Shown: piece by piece, positions 1 to 8,791 of the stretch
Layout of the letters: each line of letters begins with the position of its first letter
Position numbering within the stretch: the stretch's first letter is position 1
Assembly (NCBI GenBank): GCA_000513075.1
Contig: AZYC01000004.1
Coordinates: 1 to 42,569 of the forward strand
Source: an alpha proteobacterium SCGC AAA288-G21
GTDB taxonomy: Bacteria > Pseudomonadota > Alphaproteobacteria > Pelagibacterales > Pelagibacteraceae
Length of the DNA stretch: 42,569 bases
Direction of reading: 5' to 3'
Program-made: the position numbers and the translations under genes
Notes under the pieces: model-generated
The model's database searches: none
Seen by the model: the letters and a program-made list of their open reading frames with translations, nothing else
What the model was told of the DNA's origin: nothing

Positions 1-95
1 TCTCACTTTATCTTGTAAGAACCACGATGATAAAAGTTGGTGCGTCAATTGAAAAAGAAGTTCAACAAAATTTGATCGAAGCAATAATAAAATCA
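1..95 (+). repeat. 95-bp inverted repeat copy R1a at window start
   Basis: These bases are an exact reverse complement of 8697-8791, checked base by base; identity ends at base 96, where g faces a mismatch. The stretch encodes part of the MsbA transmembrane domain. In the reconstructed order it is one and the same locus as the other copy, so it is probably a single genomic sequence present twice because of assembly. Confidence 0.95.
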
Positions 96-1514
96 GACAC
101 ACAGGTAATTGAAAATAAACATTCTGGAAAATTTATGTCAAATGTGACATTTGATGCTGCACTAATTATTCAATTGGTAAGCACATCACTATTGAGTTTA
201 ATAAAAGACGGTTTAACTTTAATCGCTTTGTTAAGTTTGATGTTTTATCAAAATTGGAAGCTTTCTTTACTTGCGATTATAATGATTCCACTCGCAGCAT
301 TTGCAGCAAAATCTCTAGGAAAAAGAATGGGCAAAATAACAACTGAACTTCAAATAAAAGTAGGAATGATCACATCTTATTTTTTGGATATATTAAAAAA
401 TTCCAAAATAATCAAAACTTATCAAAAAGAACCATTTGAATTTGCAAGGGCAGATATGTTTTTAGAAGGGTTAAAAGAAAAAGGTCAAAAAATGGGAATC
501 ATTCTTGTTAGAGCCACCCCAATTATGGAGATTTTGACTGGATTTATGATAGCAGGTTTAATTTATTGCTCCGCTATAATGGTCAATAACGGTACTCTTG
601 AAATAAACAATTTTTTTTCCTTTCTTGCGGCAATGATGTTGTCTTATCAGCCTGTGAGATCCTTAGCCACACTTAACATGGGTGTACAGCATGGCTTGTC
701 TGGAGCTAGAAGAGTTTACGAAATTATTGATCTAAAAAGAAAAATTGACGAAAATATAAATGCCAAAGATTTGGTAATTGATAAAGCAAAAATCGAATAC
801 AAAGATGTAAGTTTTGCCTATGATGGTGAAAAAGAAGTATTAAAATCTGTAAATCTCAAAATGGAAGGCGGAGATGTCATTGCTTTGGTTGGTCACAGCG
901 GAGCTGGAAAAACCACCATAATGAATTTGATCCCAAGATTTTATAACGCATCAAGTGGTGAAATACTGATTGATAATCAATCAATATATAAAATATCTTT
1001 ATTTTCCTTAAGAAAAAATATTTCTTTAGTCAGTCAAGATATTACATTATTTGATGATACAGTTTTAGCAAATATAGCTTACGCAAATTCTGAGGCATCG
1101 AAAGAAAAGATACTCGAAGCGAGTAAATTTTCTGCTACACATGACTTTGTAGAACGGTTACCAGAAAAATACGATACACTAATAGGAGAAAACGGTGTTC
1201 GATTATCTGGTGGTGAAAAACAAAGAATATCCATTGCAAGAGCCATTCTTAAGAATGCGCCAATTATTTTACTTGATGAAGCTACTTCATCATTGGATGC
1301 TGATACTGAGCACAAAATACAGGAAGCAATAATGTATCTAACAAAGAATAAAACAACTATTATTATAGCCCATAGACTTTCTACTGTATTGAGAGCAAAT
1401 AAAATTTTTATAATCGAAAATGGCAGAGTTGCAGCTGAAGGAAACCATGATTCTCTTCTAAAAAATTCAGAAATTTATAAAAACTTTTATAATAAACAAT
1501 TAAGACCTAACTAA
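1..1514 (+). CDS. msbA: Lipid A export ABC transporter MsbA, 5'-truncated (C-terminal 503 residues or so)
   Basis: This is an inner-membrane ABC half-transporter that flips lipid A core to the periplasmic leaflet. The frame is open from base 3, so the ATG at 27 is internal rather than a start. Counted from that ATG, several membrane helices fill residues 40-230, followed by an ATPase domain with Walker A GHSGAGKTT near 289, Q-loop SQD near 336, signature LSGGEKQR near 393, Walker B IILLDEATS near 413 and the H-loop His near 449. The missing 83 N-terminal residues are at 8697-9014 on the minus strand; joined through the shared 95 bases they give 578 aa, a normal MsbA length. It is followed after 3 bases by waaA, and the neighbouring LPS genes support MsbA over another exporter of the family. 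Confidence 0.9.
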   Translation, partial: SLYLVRTTMIKVGASIEKEVQQNLIEAIIKSDTQVIENKHSGKFMSNVTFDAALIIQLVSTSLLSLIKDGLTLIALLSLMFYQNWKLSLLAIIMIPLAAFAAKSLGKRMGKITTELQIKVGMITSYFLDILKNSKIIKTYQKEPFEFARADMFLEGLKEKGQKMGIILVRATPIMEILTGFMIAGLIYCSAIMVNNGTLEINNFFSFLAAMMLSYQPVRSLATLNMGVQHGLSGARRVYEIIDLKRKIDENINAKDLVIDKAKIEYKDVSFAYDGEKEVLKSVNLKMEGGDVIALVGHSGAGKTTIMNLIPRFYNASSGEILIDNQSIYKISLFSLRKNISLVSQDITLFDDTVLANIAYANSEASKEKILEASKFSATHDFVERLPEKYDTLIGENGVRLSGGEKQRISIARAILKNAPIILLDEATSSLDADTEHKIQEAIMYLTKNKTTIIIAHRLSTVLRANKIFIIENGRVAAEGNHDSLLKNSEIYKNFYNKQLRPN

Positions 1515-1517
1515 TTA

Positions 1518-2780
1518 ATGCTAATATTATATAGGTTGATAGTAAATGTAGTTTATTTTTTTGCTCCAATTATTCTTAAAATAAGAATCTATAAAAAAAA
1601 AGAAGATAAAAATAGATATACAGAAAAATTATCTATAATAAAAACAAAGAAACCACGAGGTAAGCTTATATGGTTTCATGCTGCTAGCGTAGGAGAACTA
1701 ATGAGCATCTTGCCTCTTTTAGAAAAGATTGAAAAAATTAAAGAAATTAAATCAATTCTTTTGACAACAAATACTCTAAGTTCATCAAAAATATTTAAAA
1801 AAAAAATAAAATCAAAAAAAATAATTCATCAATTTTTTCCCTTTGATAAAGATATTTTTACAAAAAAATTCCTTAGTCATTGGCTTCCGGACTTAGTCAT
1901 TTTTGTTGACTCAGAAATTTGGCCAAATTTTATTTTTAACATTAAGAACAAAAAGATTCCTTTAATTTTATTAAATGCAAGAATTACAACCAAAACTTAT
2001 TTACGATGGAAAAAAATTTCTAATTTTGCAAAATCAATTTTTAGCAGTTTTGATATATGCTTGTGTCAAAATAAAGAAACAGAAAAATATTTAAAGAATT
2101 TGGGTGCAAAAAAAATTAAAAATTTAGGAAATTTAAAATTCTCAAAATCAAAATTTATTTCATCAAGCAAACTTAACAAAAATATCTTAAAAATATTTCA
2201 ATATAAAAAAATATGGTGTGCTACCAGTACACACAATGGTGAAGAAGTTTTTTGTGGCAAAATACATATTGAATTAAAAAAAAGATTAAAAAATGTTATA
2301 TTAATAATAATACCAAGACATATTCATCGAAGTCATGAAATAGTTAAAGAATTAAATGAGATGAATTTAAAAACACATTTGCATACAAGTAAATCAAAAT
2401 TCAATCGTGATACTGATATATATCTTGTGGATACTTTCGGAGAAACGCAAAAGTTTTTTAATATTTCTAAATCTGTTTTTTTAGGTGGATCATTAATTAA
2501 TCATGGTGGTCAAAATCCAATCGAACCTACTAGAATGGGTTGCTCAATTTACCATGGCCCACATATAAACAATTTTAAAGAAGTTTACTCATATTTAGAT
2601 TCTCATAATATTTCAAAAGAAATTAATACTATTAACAATCTAAAAAGATTTTTATTAAAAGACCTGAGCTCAAAACAGAAAAGAAGCATAAAATTAAAGA
2701 AAAAAATAAATTTTATGGGCCAATCAATATTGAAAAATATATATTTAGAAATAAAAAAATTTATCATAAGTAATAAATGA
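1518..2780 (+). CDS. waaA: 3-deoxy-D-manno-octulosonic acid (Kdo) transferase
   Basis: Transfers Kdo from CMP-Kdo to lipid IVA on the cytoplasmic face of the inner membrane. The 420-aa protein has an N-terminal membrane anchor (about residues 4-22), the WFHAASVGE motif near 53-61 whose Glu is the usual catalytic residue, the SEIWPN motif in the N-terminal domain, and the C-terminal LGGSLINHGGQNPIEP segment typical of the family's CMP-Kdo-binding half. It starts 3 bases after msbA and its stop overlaps the lpxK start (ATGA), so it lies in one LPS operon. Whether it adds one or two Kdo residues cannot be told from sequence. Confidence 0.93.
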   Translation: MLILYRLIVNVVYFFAPIILKIRIYKKKEDKNRYTEKLSIIKTKKPRGKLIWFHAASVGELMSILPLLEKIEKIKEIKSILLTTNTLSSSKIFKKKIKSKKIIHQFFPFDKDIFTKKFLSHWLPDLVIFVDSEIWPNFIFNIKNKKIPLILLNARITTKTYLRWKKISNFAKSIFSSFDICLCQNKETEKYLKNLGAKKIKNLGNLKFSKSKFISSSKLNKNILKIFQYKKIWCATSTHNGEEVFCGKIHIELKKRLKNVILIIIPRHIHRSHEIVKELNEMNLKTHLHTSKSKFNRDTDIYLVDTFGETQKFFNISKSVFLGGSLINHGGQNPIEPTRMGCSIYHGPHINNFKEVYSYLDSHNISKEINTINNLKRFLLKDLSSKQKRSIKLKKKINFMGQSILKNIYLEIKKFIISNK

Positions 2781-3706
2781 AAATTTATAAACCAAGATTT
2801 TGGGACAGTAGGAAATTTTCAATTTGGCCGTATGTTTTTTTTCCTTTTTCTATAATTGTCAATTTGATTGGCCTAGCAAAATTTAAATATTCAAAAAGAG
2901 AAAATTTTGACATTCCAATAATCTTAGTTGGAAATATTTATCTAGGTGGAACAGGTAAAACACCTCTTTGTATAGAAATATTTCAAATACTTAGGTCACT
3001 AAAATTAAATCCAGCATTTATAAAAAAACACCATGAAAAATATGCTGATGAAACAAAATTGTTAGAAAATATTGGTAAAGTATTTTCAAATAAACAAAGA
3101 TCAGAGGCAGTAAAGTCGTTGATTAGTAATAATTTTAAAATGGCTATTTTTGATGATGGTTTTCAAGATCCAGGTGTAAAAAGTGATATATCTATAATTT
3201 GTTTTAATGAAAAACAGTGGATTGGAAATGGTTTTGTAATTCCTTCAGGACCACTGAGAGAAAAACTTAATGCATTAAAAAGATGCAACTATGTATTTAT
3301 TAATGGAAACCAAAATTTGGAATTTGAAAAAACTATAAATAAATTTAATCCTGAAATTAAAGTTTTTTATACTCAATATAAACTGACAAATTTAGATGAT
3401 GTAATAAATAGAAAAGTTTTAGCATTTGCAGGTATAGGAAACCCTGAAAATTTTTTTGATCTTTTGAAAAATAATAATATAGAAATAATAGAAACTTTAA
3501 AATTTCCTGATCATTATAATTTTAAAAAAATAGATATTACAAAACTGAACAAAAGAGCTAGAGAGTTGGATGCATGTTTGGTAACTACCGAGAAAGATTA
3601 TTTTAGACTAAGTAATGAAGATAAAAAAAATATTAAATATTTAAAATTCGAATTACTTATTAATAAAAAAGAAGAATTTATTAATGAATTAAAAAAAATT
3701 ATATGA
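2777..3706 (+). CDS. lpxK: Tetraacyldisaccharide 4'-kinase (lipid A 4'-kinase)
   Basis: Phosphorylates the 4' position of the lipid A disaccharide to make lipid IVA. The 309-aa protein has an N-terminal hydrophobic segment (about residues 17-35) and a P-loop GGTGKTP near residues 58-64. The IFDDGFQD motif and the later TTEKD segment are also characteristic of LpxK. The start codon overlaps the waaA stop as ATGA, and its own stop overlaps the next gene the same way, indicating translational coupling. Logically its product is the acceptor for the upstream-encoded WaaA. Confidence 0.93.
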   Translation: MKIYKPRFWDSRKFSIWPYVFFPFSIIVNLIGLAKFKYSKRENFDIPIILVGNIYLGGTGKTPLCIEIFQILRSLKLNPAFIKKHHEKYADETKLLENIGKVFSNKQRSEAVKSLISNNFKMAIFDDGFQDPGVKSDISIICFNEKQWIGNGFVIPSGPLREKLNALKRCNYVFINGNQNLEFEKTINKFNPEIKVFYTQYKLTNLDDVINRKVLAFAGIGNPENFFDLLKNNNIEIIETLKFPDHYNFKKIDITKLNKRARELDACLVTTEKDYFRLSNEDKKNIKYLKFELLINKKEEFINELKKII

Positions 3707-4572
3707 AAATCATTAAATATTTTTTACAATTTATAATAGTTTCATCGTTATTTATGACTTTTAAAATTATTGGACATCGAAATGCATCCTTTATGGGAAG
3801 CAATCTTGCCAAAATATTAGGTCCATTACTTAGATCAAAAAAGATTATAGAAAAAAACTTAATGATTTGTTTTAAAAAAATTGACCAAAAAGAAATTAAA
3901 AAAATATCTCTTGGTATGTGGAACAATATTGGCAGGACTTTTTCTGAATATGTTTTTTTGAATAATTTTCAAAAAAATCATAACCATTTAATAAAATTAA
4001 ATGGAACGGAATATTTGGATGAAATTAAAAATAGCAATAAACCCGTAGTTTTTGTATCAGGTCATTTCTCAAATTTTGAATTGTTAGGAATCAAATTGAA
4101 TCGATATGGAATTAGATTTTGTGCAATCTATCGACCTCTAAATAATATTTTTTTAAATCCAATCATGGAATACCTGAGATTAAAATATATATGTCCTATA
4201 ATGATTAAAAAAGGAAGATCGAATATCAGAGAACTATTAAATAAAATCAAAAGTGGATATTCGGTAATTATAATAGTCGATCAAAGAACTAGCGAAGGAA
4301 AAAAAATTGAATTTTTCAATTGTCCTGCATTAACAACAACTATCCCGGCCCAAATATCACTCAAATATAACTGCAAAATTGTACCTCTGCGTATGGAAAG
4401 ATTGTCATATAATAATTTTGAAATGACAGTTTACAAACCTCTTGAATATAAAAAATCTGACAATTATGAGAAAGACACTTACAACCTTACATTACAAGTT
4501 AATAAACAGCTTGAAAAAATGATTTTAAAGAGACCTGAACAATGGCTTTGGTCACACAACCGTTGGAAATAA
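3703..4572 (+). CDS. lpxL: Lipid A biosynthesis acyltransferase (LpxL/HtrB family)
   Basis: A membrane-bound late acyltransferase that adds a secondary acyl chain to Kdo-lipid A. The 289-aa protein has one N-terminal membrane helix and the family catalytic HX4E motif in GHFSNFE near residues 119-125, followed by a YRPLNN segment and the DQRT block near 198 that match the LpxL/LpxM family. It is the last gene of the msbA-waaA-lpxK-lpxL run, joined by a 4-base overlap. LpxL and LpxM cannot be separated from the sequence alone, so the symbol is the general one. Confidence 0.85.
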   Translation: MKIIKYFLQFIIVSSLFMTFKIIGHRNASFMGSNLAKILGPLLRSKKIIEKNLMICFKKIDQKEIKKISLGMWNNIGRTFSEYVFLNNFQKNHNHLIKLNGTEYLDEIKNSNKPVVFVSGHFSNFELLGIKLNRYGIRFCAIYRPLNNIFLNPIMEYLRLKYICPIMIKKGRSNIRELLNKIKSGYSVIIIVDQRTSEGKKIEFFNCPALTTTIPAQISLKYNCKIVPLRMERLSYNNFEMTVYKPLEYKKSDNYEKDTYNLTLQVNKQLEKMILKRPEQWLWSHNRWK

Positions 4573-4584
4573 ATTTGTAAATTA

Positions 4585-4779
4585 TCATTTTTTTAATTCT
4601 TCAAATCGTATTTGTGCTTCTTTAGGTGAAAAATAGGCTTCTTGTAAATCAACATTCCAATAGGTAAGTTTATCCAAAGGAATTTTTTTTTCCGAGACAG
4701 CACAAATCACGTAATTGCCTCTTTCTACTACTTCAAAAGAATTAGGTCCGTACTTTAATTTCGCTAAAATTTCATTCAT
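4585..4779 (-). CDS. DUF2093 domain protein
   Basis: A 64-residue protein recognised as DUF2093, a small alphaproteobacterial family of unknown function. The KLKYGPNSFEVVERGNYV opening, the IPLDKLTYWNVDLQEAY block and the closing region rich in Ala and Glu match the family pattern. In-frame ATGs exist at 4803, 4785 and 4779; I chose 4779 because the family normally starts only a few residues before the LKYG segment, and none has a clear Shine-Dalgarno. It converges on lpxL with 12 bases between stops. No function can be proposed. Confidence 0.75.
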   Translation of the reverse strand: MNEILAKLKYGPNSFEVVERGNYVICAVSEKKIPLDKLTYWNVDLQEAYFSPKEAQIRFEELKK

Positions 4780-5195
4780 AATCATATATTTTTTATATAT
4801 CAATATTATATGAATATAGGATGAATTGGAAAAATGATTTTTTAGAAAAGATATTGATTAACTTGTGGTAGATAAAAAACAAAACAATAATGCGAATAAT
4901 TTCTGGAAAATTTAGAAGTACAAAACTGTTCATTCCCCTAGATAAAGAAACAAGACCTCTTAAAGATATTACTAAAGAGTCAATTTTTAATACATTGCTT
5001 CATTTTAAAAAATTACCATTTAAATTCAAAAATGCAAAAATTTTAGATCTTTATTCGGGCACTGGATCTTTTGGCCTAGAGTGTCTATCTAGAGATGCCA
5101 GCAAAGTCACATTTGTTGAAAACAATAAAAATGCCCTAAAAATATTACAAAAAAATATTTATAAACTTAATATTGAAAAAAAGACCTCCATAATT

Positions 5196-5263
5196 GAATA
5201 TTCGGTATTAAATTATTTATCTAATATTGACAATTTTAATTATAGAGTAGATTTGATTTTTTT
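5196..5263 (+). repeat. rsmD tandem duplication, copy 1 (68 bp exact)
   Basis: Identical over 68 bases to 5270-5337; the 6 bases between copies make the period 74. Just before the repeat the two copies read att-gaa and atc-gaa, a difference that keeps the same Ile-Glu residues. Confidence 0.95.
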
Positions 5264-5269
5264 TTGATC

Positions 5270-5337
5270 GAATATTCGGTATTAAATTATTTATCTAATA
5301 TTGACAATTTTAATTATAGAGTAGATTTGATTTTTTT
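5270..5337 (+). repeat. rsmD tandem duplication, copy 2 (68 bp exact)
   Basis: Second copy of the 5196-5263 sequence. It ends in a run of seven T followed by ggatcc, whereas copy 1 ends in nine T followed by gatc, so the join lies in a homopolymer and a shared gatc. Confidence 0.95.
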
Positions 5338-5521
5338 GGATCCTCCTTATAAAGAAAGAAATATTTTTGAATTAACTAAAAGTATTATTAAAGCAAATAT
5401 CCTTAAAAAAAATGGAATCGTTGTAATTCATAGAAATAAAAAATCGAAAGATAGTTATCCAAGCAATTTCAAAATATTAGATATAAGAAAGTATGGTACT
5501 TCAAAGATTATTTACGGAATT

Positions 5522-6724
5522 TTAGCCTTTTAAGAGAATTTTTTTAGTATCTTGTTTTACATTTTCAACAGCTGGTTGATCAAAAGGATTTAGTTTCATT
5601 AATCTTGATAAAAGAATCGTTTCTAAAACAAAAAAAGTAAAAATCGTACCCAGTTCTTGCTCGCGTTTCTTTAAAAAGTAAAAACTTCTAAAGGGAATTC
5701 TGTTTTTAATTAAAGCATTCTCCATTGCTTTTCTTTGTGCATATAAAATAGTTTCTAAATTTTTTTTTGCTATATATTTAATAGATTTTGGTATTAAGTA
5801 ATTAGATAATCTATATTTCGTTTGGTGTCTTGACGCAAATATTGTAAAAAAATTATTTTTGGGTCCATCTAAATATAGCTGAAGCAAGCTATGATGATCT
5901 TTTGGCATAATAGAAACCATTGGGATAAAGCCTTTTCCTTTTTTTCCAAGGCTTTCTGCTATTAATTGTTGATACCAATAACCAAGATCGTTCATATCGG
6001 GATCATAATTTAGGATTATTGAATTCAAGATATTTTGTTTAGATAAATCGTACAAACAGGATACATCAGAAATTAATCGATTAACAAAATTTTTGTTATT
6101 AATTAAGTAATTTAAATTTTTAAATTTTTTTACATTTAAATTCATTAATTCGGCTGGCAACATTCCAACTTCTGACATTACAGAATATCTTCCTCCTATA
6201 AAGTTTTTATGCTCTATAATTTCAGCTTTTAGTTTATTTGCAATTTCGGTGATTGCATTATTTGTTTTTTCAGTAATAAAAATTTTTGTATTATTTTTTT
6301 TATTTTTAATAATTAAATTCATATTTGTGACAGTTTCGATAGTATTTCCAGACTTAGATATAAAAATATAAGCTGGTTTTATAAATTTTTTTGAATTCAG
6401 CTCTAAAATATTTTTTTCGCTTAGATTATCTAGAAAAAAAAATTTTTTTTTAATTTTTCGCTTTAAAAATGAATACAATACTTTTGCCCCAAGAATTGAA
6501 CCACCCATTCCTACCAAAATTATATTTTTTTTTTTTCTTAAGACTTTAACTAATTTTTTTGAGTAACTAAGCTTATAATTTTTTTCGAAACTAGTAAGTA
6601 ATGCAATTTTTTTCTCTTTATAATTTTTTTTTAATTCCCAAAATTTTTTTTTAGTTTTTAAAATATTTTTTGATTTTATTTTCTTAATCAAATTATTTTT
6701 GAAAAGAATAGTCTTAATTAACAT
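5522..6724 (-). CDS. pgi: Glucose-6-phosphate isomerase
   Basis: Interconverts glucose-6-phosphate and fructose-6-phosphate in the cytoplasm. The 400-aa protein has the first sugar-isomerase motif VGMGGSILGAKVL near residue 72, the SKSGNTIET phosphate-binding loop near 124, the GGRYSVMSEVGMLPAEL block near 178 and the C-terminal DQPAVENVKQDTKK. This is short for Pgi, which is usually 450-550 residues; the conserved blocks are all present so the shortening lies in loops and the N-terminus. It lies 5 bases downstream of the bamF-like gene in a leftward run with lspA and ileS, and converges on rsmD with overlapping ends. Confidence 0.93.
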   Translation of the reverse strand: MLIKTILFKNNLIKKIKSKNILKTKKKFWELKKNYKEKKIALLTSFEKNYKLSYSKKLVKVLRKKKNIILVGMGGSILGAKVLYSFLKRKIKKKFFFLDNLSEKNILELNSKKFIKPAYIFISKSGNTIETVTNMNLIIKNKKNNTKIFITEKTNNAITEIANKLKAEIIEHKNFIGGRYSVMSEVGMLPAELMNLNVKKFKNLNYLINNKNFVNRLISDVSCLYDLSKQNILNSIILNYDPDMNDLGYWYQQLIAESLGKKGKGFIPMVSIMPKDHHSLLQLYLDGPKNNFFTIFASRHQTKYRLSNYLIPKSIKYIAKKNLETILYAQRKAMENALIKNRIPFRSFYFLKKREQELGTIFTFFVLETILLSRLMKLNPFDQPAVENVKQDTKKILLKG

Positions 6725-6729
6725 TATTA

Positions 6730-7059
6730 TTACTTAATTTTTTCTAAAATTGACCCTTCTAAATTGCCTTCGCCTTGTTCATAATTAGTTGAACTTTTTT
6801 CATTTTTTTCCAATTTCATAAGTTCCTCAATATCAGTCACCTCCTCAAATTCGTCATTTGATTTCATTACCCCACCTGGCTCTGGTAAATTTTTCCATTT
6901 TGGTGGCATAACAAGAGGTTCCTTTTTTCTTACTAAAAATTCATCCGTAGATGTTCTTTTTTCACCACCCAATCCTTGTTTAACATCTTGCCAAGATTCA
7001 GCACACGCTGTAATGAGAAAAAAAATTATTATGATTATTTTATTAAGTATTTTTTGCAT
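6730..7059 (-). CDS. DUF3035/BamF-like lipoprotein
   Basis: A 109-residue secreted lipoprotein. The signal peptide ends in the lipobox-like LITAC (Cys about residue 19), so the mature protein would be an outer-membrane lipoprotein processed by the LspA encoded just upstream. The DEFLVRKKEPLVMPP segment matches the DUF3035 family, which I recall as BamF, an alphaproteobacterial subunit of the outer-membrane beta-barrel assembly machine. The order lspA-DUF3035 is common in alphaproteobacteria. Its start overlaps the end of lspA by 17 bases. The tail is acidic and low-complexity. The family assignment is from memory of the motif and context. Confidence 0.65.
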   Translation of the reverse strand: MQKILNKIIIIIFFLITACAESWQDVKQGLGGEKRTSTDEFLVRKKEPLVMPPKWKNLPEPGGVMKSNDEFEEVTDIEELMKLEKNEKSSTNYEQGEGNLEGSILEKIK

Positions 7060-7552
7060 TAAGTTCTTTATTTATATTTTTGCTAAAAATTTCAACTAAA
7101 ATTAGGCAAATTACACCGATTGTAATGAATATATCTGCAATATTGAATATGAACCAATGAAAATTTCCAATATGCAGATCCACAAAATCGGGTACAGCAA
7201 AATAGTAAATTCTATCAAAAAAATTTCCGAATGAACCGCCTAGAATCATAGAAATGAAATATTTTCTAATACCATTTATATTAAATAATAAAATTATTAA
7301 CGCCAAGTTAATCATTCCAATTAAAGCAGTTAAAAAATGATAAAAAATGTTTGGATCTGTAGAAAATAAACCAAATCCTATACCAGTATTCCAGGCCAAG
7401 TAAATATTTAGAAAGGGAAAAATATAAAAATCCACATCAATACCGTTTTCGTGTAAATTTAGAAGATAAAGTTTGCTTACTCGATCAATAATAAAAATTA
7501 AAATTATTATAATAAAATGATTTAGTAAATTTTTTAACTTAATACTGGGCAA
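7043..7552 (-). CDS. lspA: Lipoprotein signal peptidase (signal peptidase II)
   Basis: Cleaves the signal peptide of lipoproteins in the inner membrane. The 169-aa protein has four predicted membrane helices, an N-terminal DRVSK motif, the GNFFDRI motif with the first catalytic Asp and FNIADIFITIG with the second. The start is a TTG at 7552, chosen because an AGAGGA ribosome binding site lies just before it and no ATG fits the family's N-terminus. It begins 10 bases after the ileS stop, keeping the widespread ileS-lspA order. Confidence 0.93.
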   Translation of the reverse strand: MPSIKLKNLLNHFIIIILIFIIDRVSKLYLLNLHENGIDVDFYIFPFLNIYLAWNTGIGFGLFSTDPNIFYHFLTALIGMINLALIILLFNINGIRKYFISMILGGSFGNFFDRIYYFAVPDFVDLHIGNFHWFIFNIADIFITIGVICLILVEIFSKNINKELNAKNT

Positions 7553-7562
7553 TTATTCCTCT

Positions 7563-8696
7563 TTACATAGCACACATATTTTTGTCACATTTATTATTTG
7601 TTATTTTCCAACATCTTGGACATTTTTTACCTTTTGCTTTTTTAACCAAAACCTTGACTCCTGAAATATTTTCAATCTGGAATAAATTTTCTTTTTTATC
7701 ATCGAAAGGTTTTGCTATTGCCCGCGAAGTTATACAATACTCAGATAAATTAATTTCTTTAGCAAGTTTTAGATATTGATCGTCTAAATATATTTCCAGA
7801 TCTGCTTCTAAACTCGATCCTAATTCCTTATTGGATCTCTTTACTTCTATAGCTGAATTACAAACTTGTCTTACATAATTTAATTTACTCCATTTTTTAA
7901 ACAAGTGATCATTTTTCCATGCTAATGGTATATCTGGAAAATTTTTTAGATGAATACTGTCATTTTCATTTTTATTAACTATTTTATAAATTTCTTCTGT
8001 TGTAAATGACAATATGGGAGCAAACCACTTTAATAAAGAATCTAGTAAAATATTTAATAAATTTATACAAGCTTTTCTAGTTTGCGAATCTTTTCCGTCA
8101 CAATACAGCGTATCTTTTCTAATATCAAAATAGAAAGCTGATAGATCTTGAGAACAAAAATTCAGTAGATCTTTATAAAGTTTATGAAAATTGTATTCTC
8201 TAAAATAAAATTTATAATTTTGATCTAGCAGATAAATTTTATGTAGCATATATTTTTCAAGATCAGGCCAATTTAAAACTTTATCCGAATTAAAATTAAT
8301 ATCAGTTTTTTGATCCTGAAGATTGCCCAGTAAAAATCTAAAGGTATTTCTTATTTTTCGATATGACTCAGCATGTTGATCTAATATGGAAAAATCAAGT
8401 CTTAGATCTTCCGCATAATCGGATGCAGCTACCCAAACTCTTAGTATGTCTGCACCATATTTTTTTAATATATCTGCAGGTGAAACTATGTTTCCTGTAG
8501 ATTTTGACATTTTAAACCCTTTTCCATCAACTACAAATCCGTGGGACAATATACTTTCATAAGGGGCCCTACCTCTTGTACCGCATGACTCTAATAATGA
8601 AGAATGAAACCAGCCACGATGTTGGTCAGATCCTTCTAAATACATTGATGCTGGCCATTTCAAATCATCTCTTTTTTCTAAAACAAAGGAGTGTGT
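7563..8696 (-). CDS. ileS: Isoleucyl-tRNA synthetase, C-terminal part (5' end missing)
   Basis: Charges tRNA-Ile. About 378 residues remain: the STHSFVLEKR and YLEGSDQHRGWF segments of the end of the catalytic domain, the KMSKSTGN signature, the anticodon-binding helical domain, and a C-terminal zinc ribbon with CPRC followed by CDKNMC. The N-terminal 500 or so residues including the HIGH motif are not in the window. The reading frame continues into msbA N-terminal sequence at 8697, making an apparent MsbA-IleS fusion that I judge to be a chimeric join. Stop at 7563 is 10 bases before lspA. Confidence 0.9.
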   Translation of the reverse strand, partial: THSFVLEKRDDLKWPASMYLEGSDQHRGWFHSSLLESCGTRGRAPYESILSHGFVVDGKGFKMSKSTGNIVSPADILKKYGADILRVWVAASDYAEDLRLDFSILDQHAESYRKIRNTFRFLLGNLQDQKTDINFNSDKVLNWPDLEKYMLHKIYLLDQNYKFYFREYNFHKLYKDLLNFCSQDLSAFYFDIRKDTLYCDGKDSQTRKACINLLNILLDSLLKWFAPILSFTTEEIYKIVNKNENDSIHLKNFPDIPLAWKNDHLFKKWSKLNYVRQVCNSAIEVKRSNKELGSSLEADLEIYLDDQYLKLAKEINLSEYCITSRAIAKPFDDKKENLFQIENISGVKVLVKKAKGKKCPRCWKITNNKCDKNMCAM

Positions 8697-8791
8697 TGAT
8701 TTTATTATTGCTTCGATCAAATTTTGTTGAACTTCTTTTTCAATTGACGCACCAACTTTTATCATCGTGGTTCTTACAAGATAAAGTGAGA
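8697..8791 (-). repeat. 95-bp inverted repeat copy R1b at the MsbA/IleS join
   Basis: Exact reverse complement of bases 1-95. The join to ileS sequence is at 8696/8697; the shared tca Ser codon there (part of both the MsbA IKS and the expected IleS GSTHS sequence) means the breakpoint can be placed only to within about 3-4 bases. Confidence 0.95.

Larger units (their letters stand above)
4890..5533 (+). pseudogene. rsmD: 16S rRNA (guanine966-N2)-methyltransferase RsmD, split by a 74-bp tandem duplication
   Basis: RsmD methylates G966 of 16S rRNA. The first part (4890-5267) carries the SAM-binding ILDLYSGTGSFGLE motif and then hits a stop after LIFF; the second (about 5264-5533) carries the catalytic LDPPY motif. 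Between them 68 bases (5196-5263) recur exactly at 5270-5337, an offset of 74 bases that shifts the frame. Removing one copy gives an uninterrupted 189-residue protein reading LIFLDPPY across the join, which is normal RsmD length. So the gene is either freshly broken or the duplication is an assembly or amplification error. Its end overlaps the pgi end by 12 bases. Confidence 0.88.

Noticed and set aside
5264-5533. A separate 89-residue methyltransferase gene
   Set aside because: It is the C-terminal half of RsmD displaced by the tandem duplication; its apparent TTG start is inside the repeat junction.
1-8791. Invertible DNA (phase variation) between the 95-bp inverted repeats
   Set aside because: Either orientation would break usually essential genes, no recombinase gene is near, and the copies sit exactly at sequence ends with equal length at both ends.
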